64,000 nucleotides of DNA from Corallococcus caeni (GTDB lineage Bacteria > Myxococcota > Myxococcia > Myxococcales > Myxococcaceae). This document shows, piece after piece, positions 59,497-64,000 of this stretch. Position 1 is the first letter of the stretch; each line of letters begins with the position of its first letter. Location of the stretch: NCBI RefSeq assembly GCF_036245865.1, contig NZ_BTTW01000009.1:248001-312000 (forward strand), in the 5' to 3' direction. The notes below the pieces were generated by a model. The model was not told the origin of the DNA, searched no databases, and saw only the letters and a list, made by a program, of their open reading frames with translations. The position numbers and the translations under genes were made by a program.

Positions 59497-61752
59497 ATGG
59501 CTTCCATGCCCCTTCCTCGCATCGTCGCGCCCCTGCTCGCCCTGCTGCTCGCCGCGTGTCCTGGCTCCACGCCTCCTGGGCCGGGGACGCCCTCCGACAG
59601 CGGTGTGCGTTCCGATGGCGGCAGCCCGGGTGACAGCGGTGTGCCCGGTGACGGAGGGGCCTCCACCGACGGAGGCGTGCCCGGCGACGGCGGCACGACT
59701 GACGATGCGGGTGCATCCACCAACGACGGCGGCGTGCCCGGCGATGGCGGCACGACTGACGATGGGGGTGCATCCACCACCGACGGCGGCGTGCCCGGCG
59801 ACGGCGGTCTGCCTTCCGACGGCGGCGTGCAGGGCGATGGCGGCGTCCCGGATGGCGGTGGGGTTCCGACGCTGACGGTGGATTCCCCGGCGCTTGGGGA
59901 CGGACGCGTGGGGCAGCCCTATGCCGCGCAACTCAGCGCCTCTGGCGGCCTGGCGCCGTTCACCTGGAGCTTCACCGGGACGCTGGCCGCGGGGCTCACC
60001 CTCTCCTCGGACGGTGCCCTGTCCGGCACTCCCACCGCCGCGGGCACGACCATCCCCAACTTCATCGTGCGCGACGCGGCTGGCGCGACCGCGTCCCTCC
60101 AGGTGGTGGTGCGTGTGCAACCCCCGCTCACGCTGTTCACCGTGGGGCACTGGAACCTGGAGTGGTTCGGCGCGCCCAACCAGGGCCCGGCGAACTCCAC
60201 CTCCGATGGCGGCGTGACCGACGACCTCCAGATCGCGGGGGCGACGAACGTCATCCGCGGCGCGGGGGCCCACGTCTGGGGCCTGGTGGAGATGGTGGAC
60301 ACCGCGGACTTCAACACGCTCCTGGCGGGGCTGCCCGGTACCTACAGGGGCTTCCTCGCCAACAACACCACCTACGTCCTCAGCGGCGCGTCGCAGTACT
60401 CCGCCGGTGAGCAGAAGCCCGGCATCGTCTACGACAGCACGCTCACCTACCGCAGCGCCCAGGTCATCCTCACCGCGCAGGCCGCGGACTTCGGCGGACG
60501 CCCGCCGCTGCGCGTGGACTTCACCACCCGCATCCACGGCGAGGACGCGCCGCTGGTCGTCATCGTCACGCACATGAAGGCCTTCGAGGACCGGACGTCC
60601 TACGACCAGCGCCTGCGCTCCTCGGTCGCCCTCAAGAACTACCTGGACCAGTGGCTGCCCACGGCCCGCGTGCTCGTCATCGGCGACTGGAACGACGACC
60701 TGGACCACTCCATCACCACGGAGAACGGCGTCGCGCTGTCCTCGCCCTACCTGAACTTCCTGAACGACCCCGCGCACTACACCTTCCTCACGAAGGTGCT
60801 GACCGACGCCACCATCCGCACCACCACGGAGTACGACGACGTCATCGACCACACGATGGTCACCGACGAGGTGGCCGTGGACGCCGTGCCCGGCGGCGTG
60901 CAGGTGCTCCGGCCCGACACGTCCATTCCGGACTACGCGCACACCGTCAGCGACCACTACCCCGTCCTCACCCGCTACGACCTCAGCGGCGTTCCCGGTC
61001 CGCGCGTGCGCCTCACCGCGCCCCTGGGCGGCACGTTCGTCACGGGCACCCAGCTGACGTTCACGTGGCGCTCGGTGGGCGTGGACACCGTGCGCATCGA
61101 GGCCTCCTACGACGGCGGCAACAGCTGGGACGTCGTGGTCCCCTCGGTGAGCGCGGACGCGGGCTCCTTCGCGTGGACCGTGCCTGCCGTGGAGAGCGAC
61201 CTGGTGTGCCTGCGGGTGGTGGACACGGCCAACGCGTCGCGCTTCAGCATGAACTCCGACCGCATCTGGTTCCTGCGCACGGCGCCCCGCGTGATCATCA
61301 ACGAGGTGCTCGCCAACGAGCCCGCGCTCCCCGGCGGCACCGCGCACGAGTTCGTGGAGGTCTACAACGCGGGCTCCGCCCCGGTGGACCTGTCCGGCTG
61401 GAGCCTGTGGGACGCCCTGAACCGGCAGCACGTCTTCGCCCCGAGCACGGTGCTGCAGCCGGGCCGGCCCATGGTCGTCTTCGGTGGGCCGGAGGGCTTC
61501 ACGCCCGGCACGCCTGACACGGTGGCGTCCTCCGGCGGGACGCTGAGCCTCAACAACACGTCGGACATCGTGCGGCTCAAGCGCGCGGACGGGGGCGTCG
61601 AGGACAGCGTCGAGTACTTCAGCACCGTGGACGCGGTGTCCATCAACCGCTCCCCGGACCTGTCGCCGGACGCGGGCTTCGTGCTGCACACCGTGCTGAC
61701 GCCCGGGCGGCAGTCCTCGCCGGGCCGGAGAGCGGACGGCGGCGCGTTCTAG
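59497..61752 (+). CDS. Surface lipoprotein: putative Ig, nuclease/phosphatase and lamin-tail domains
   Basis: A 751-residue lipoprotein (MPLPRIVAPLLALLLAAC; ATG 59497 or 59506). Order: Gly/Asp/Thr linker (57-base repeats), a putative Ig domain (LSASGGLAPFTWSFTGTLAA), an endonuclease/exonuclease/phosphatase domain (VGHWNLEWFGAPNQG, VWGLVEMVDTAD, VIVTHMKAF, VIGDWNDDLD, HTVSDHYPVL), a small beta domain and a C-terminal lamin-tail domain (VIINEVLANEP, HEFVEVYNAGSAPVDLSGWS). The catalytic Glu, Asp-x-Asn and final His of the EEP fold are present. It is probably an extracellular DNase or phosphodiesterase used on prey or environmental DNA. Confidence 0.87.
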   Translation: MASMPLPRIVAPLLALLLAACPGSTPPGPGTPSDSGVRSDGGSPGDSGVPGDGGASTDGGVPGDGGTTDDAGASTNDGGVPGDGGTTDDGGASTTDGGVPGDGGLPSDGGVQGDGGVPDGGGVPTLTVDSPALGDGRVGQPYAAQLSASGGLAPFTWSFTGTLAAGLTLSSDGALSGTPTAAGTTIPNFIVRDAAGATASLQVVVRVQPPLTLFTVGHWNLEWFGAPNQGPANSTSDGGVTDDLQIAGATNVIRGAGAHVWGLVEMVDTADFNTLLAGLPGTYRGFLANNTTYVLSGASQYSAGEQKPGIVYDSTLTYRSAQVILTAQAADFGGRPPLRVDFTTRIHGEDAPLVVIVTHMKAFEDRTSYDQRLRSSVALKNYLDQWLPTARVLVIGDWNDDLDHSITTENGVALSSPYLNFLNDPAHYTFLTKVLTDATIRTTTEYDDVIDHTMVTDEVAVDAVPGGVQVLRPDTSIPDYAHTVSDHYPVLTRYDLSGVPGPRVRLTAPLGGTFVTGTQLTFTWRSVGVDTVRIEASYDGGNSWDVVVPSVSADAGSFAWTVPAVESDLVCLRVVDTANASRFSMNSDRIWFLRTAPRVIINEVLANEPALPGGTAHEFVEVYNAGSAPVDLSGWSLWDALNRQHVFAPSTVLQPGRPMVVFGGPEGFTPGTPDTVASSGGTLSLNNTSDIVRLKRADGGVEDSVEYFSTVDAVSINRSPDLSPDAGFVLHTVLTPGRQSSPGRRADGGAF
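59674..59807 (+). repeat. 57-base tandem repeat in the linker
   Basis: Two full 57-base units (59674-59730 and 59731-59787) and a partial third from 59788. Each encodes 19 residues beginning GVPGDGG and containing TTDD. Units differ at few positions, showing recent expansion. Confidence 0.85.
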
Positions 61753-62292
61753 TCAGCGCAGCGGTGGGGACTGGGGGTTGACGCCAGGCGTCGCGGGCAC
61801 GGGCACCGCCTCCACGTCCCGGGCGATCCACTCCTGGCCCTGGTCCTCGTAGGTGACGCGGATCTCATCGCCCTCGGACAGGTCGCGCAGCTGCGCGTTC
61901 TCATCGCCGCGCTTGAGCCGGGTGGCCTCGTCCACGCGGACCTCCTGCTCCTGACCCTGGCCGTCCACGAAGAGCAGCTCGTCGTCACCCACCCAGGACA
62001 CCCGGCCCGCGGCCCAGCCCATGGGCCGCTGCTGCGAACCGGAGCCGCCCGTTCCCTCGGGGGCTGGAGCGGGGGCCGGCGCCCCCTTCGCCTCCGCGCC
62101 CGCGGACTTCAGGGCCTTCGGATCCACGGTCTCCTTGGAGGCCATCAGCCCGCGCAACACCTCCGAGCGTCCTTCGCGGTGCTTCGCGGAGGGCCCGTCC
62201 GACGCCGGCTCTCCCCTGTTGCACGCCGACAGCCCTCCGAATCCCAGCAGGCCCGCCACCAGCAGGCCCGCCGTCCCGCGCATTCTTCGCAT
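61753..62292 (-). CDS. Lipoprotein with small beta-barrel-like C-terminal domain
   Basis: A 179-residue lipoprotein (leader ending GGLSAC; ATG 62292 preceded by GGGAGG). After a charged region and a Pro/Ala linker, the last 80 residues form a compact strand-rich domain (AAGRVSWVGDDELLFVDGQG, VRVDEATRLKRGDENAQ, SEGDEIRVTYEDQGQEWIA), similar in rhythm to OB-fold or bacterial DUF5666-type domains. No enzyme motif. It abuts the preceding lipoprotein gene stop to stop. Confidence 0.7.
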   Translation of the reverse strand: MRRMRGTAGLLVAGLLGFGGLSACNRGEPASDGPSAKHREGRSEVLRGLMASKETVDPKALKSAGAEAKGAPAPAPAPEGTGGSGSQQRPMGWAAGRVSWVGDDELLFVDGQGQEQEVRVDEATRLKRGDENAQLRDLSEGDEIRVTYEDQGQEWIARDVEAVPVPATPGVNPQSPPLR

Positions 62293-62559
62293 TGGCCACG
62301 TCCTCCCGCATCGTGCGAAGGAGCCCGCGCCCCCATGGAGTTCGCCTCCACGGCGGCAGGGGCCCGCTCTCTCCCCGGTAAAGATGCGGACACCCTGCCC
62401 CGCGGGGAACCACGACCGCCCGGGCATAGGCACGGCGGCCCGAAGCCCGCTTCTCCCTGGCCCGGAAGGCAGGCGAGCGAGCCCTGCCCGCATGCACGCC
62501 GTCCCTGGCAATGCATATCCGGCCCCCAAGGGCCGAGGCCCGCTGCACACGCGCCGCGG

Positions 62560-63378
<819 letters not shown>

Positions 63379-63710
63379 GGTTCCCAGGTGTAACGCGCAT
63401 CCTCCCTGCGCGCAGGCCGTCGAGCCATGACGCCCCGGGGTGCGCGCCCATGCCGACGAGCGCCGATGTGGACCCAGGCACAGAGCCCGGGGCTACGACA
63501 CCCTGGAGAGCACCGTGTACGGCGGCAGCCTGGACAAGATGCCCCACCCCCGGTCGCACCCACGATCTCGAGTCCACGTTCCAGGACGAGCTCCTGCTCA
63601 AGACCCGGCACCGCACTCCGGGTGGATGACCGCGTCCTCGTGAAACACGGCGCTTCTGCTATGAATCGGCGAGAGGGACGGAGGGGCGGTCCCGTCGCGA
63701 AGGGGGTTTC
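63379..63710. other. Intergenic region without a gene
   Basis: About 330 bases between the divergent dioxygenase and edge genes. Several small frames cross it, all rich in Arg/Pro/Ala without domain or Shine-Dalgarno support. It should hold the promoters of both flanking genes; I see no structure in it beyond that. Confidence 0.5.
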
Positions 63711-64000
63711 ATGAAGAGCATCACTGGAGGCCTGCTGGTCGCGTTCGGCATCCTGGGCGCTGGCGTGGAGATCGACAACCTGCGCACGGGCACGGCGGAA
63801 CACACGGTCACGGGGTTCCTCCTCGCCATCCTCTTCATCCTCGGAGGGCTGGCCCTGGTCCGCTCCGCGCGGCGCGCGAAGCTGCCGCCCGAGCTGAGGG
63901 ATGCGCCCGCCGTGGTACGGCCCACCCTGGATGCACGCGACGTCGAGCGGGCCGTGCTCGCCTGCGCCCAGGAGCACGGCGGCCGCGTCACCATCGCCGA
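63711..64000 (+). CDS. Small membrane protein, cut by the window end
   Basis: At least 96 residues; the 3' end lies outside the window. Two hydrophobic helices (about 5-20: GGLLVAFGILGAGVEI and 33-51: VTGFLLAILFILGGLALVR) are followed by a basic stretch and the start of a winged-helix-like segment (ERAVLACAQEHGGRVTIA). AGGGGG lies upstream of the ATG. The family cannot be named from this fragment. Confidence 0.7.
   Translation, partial: MKSITGGLLVAFGILGAGVEIDNLRTGTAEHTVTGFLLAILFILGGLALVRSARRAKLPPELRDAPAVVRPTLDARDVERAVLACAQEHGGRVTIA

Noticed and set aside
59674-59807. CRISPR-like array
   Set aside because: The units are directly adjacent without spacers and encode an in-frame protein linker.

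Overview
The window is very GC-rich bacterial chromosome with almost no gap between genes. Features typical of a myxobacterium of the Myxococcus/Corallococcus type are many short lipoproteins, secreted proteins with DAGT/GDGG-type linkers, a Tox-REase-5/Imm52 toxin pair, Yip1 and PEGA proteins, and frequent ATGA/GTGA stop-start overlaps. The genus is an inference. I see no rRNA, tRNA, CRISPR array, prophage or insertion sequence.

Layout. 1-12264: lipoproteins, a remnant of a thrombospondin-3/DUF11 surface protein, a zinc-ribbon Yip1 membrane protein, a coupled pair of secreted hydrolases (beta-lactamase fold and SGNH), an XRE regulator, a lone receiver domain and a histidine kinase. 12304-17412: a LysR regulator divergent from dabB-dabA, a membrane pump for inorganic carbon. 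17481-23744: a seven-gene minus-strand operon with four tandem paralogues of an unrecognised two-helix membrane family, a lipoprotein, a B-box-like protein and a GT-B glycosyltransferase. 23860-31161: pirin, a membrane-anchored beta-helix/coiled-coil protein, two convergent GT4 glycosyltransferases and a MATE exporter.

31362-39792 is the most striking region. Eight tightly coupled genes begin with inositol-3-phosphate synthase and end with a GT4 glycosyltransferase and a PIG-L deacetylase, the same order of chemistry that makes the GlcN-inositol core of mycothiol. Between them lie an unknown alpha-helical protein, a Gfo/Idh dehydrogenase, a zinc-ribbon metallo-beta-lactamase-fold protein, a YcaO enzyme and an IolE/IolI-like TIM barrel. 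I infer an undescribed glycosylated-inositol metabolite pathway.

39785-42740 holds a lipoprotein toxin with a Tox-REase-5 C-terminus and its Imm52 immunity gene, which look lower in GC than their surroundings. 43773-49243 is a phosphosignalling island: an NrtR-type Nudix regulator, then a PP2C phosphatase, a protein kinase with zinc ribbon and propeller-like tail, a long isochorismatase/nicotinamidase-fold protein and a vWA protein, with a nested palindrome in front of the operon. 49302-53856 contains a small oxidoreductase/DJ-1 operon divergent from a LysR regulator, a diacylglycerol-kinase-like protein and a short-chain dehydrogenase. 54165-64000 is mostly secreted proteins: a PEGA/TPR protein, an M64 metallopeptidase, two large lipoproteins (one a nuclease/phosphatase fold with a lamin-tail domain), a DODA-type dioxygenase and a truncated membrane protein at the window end.
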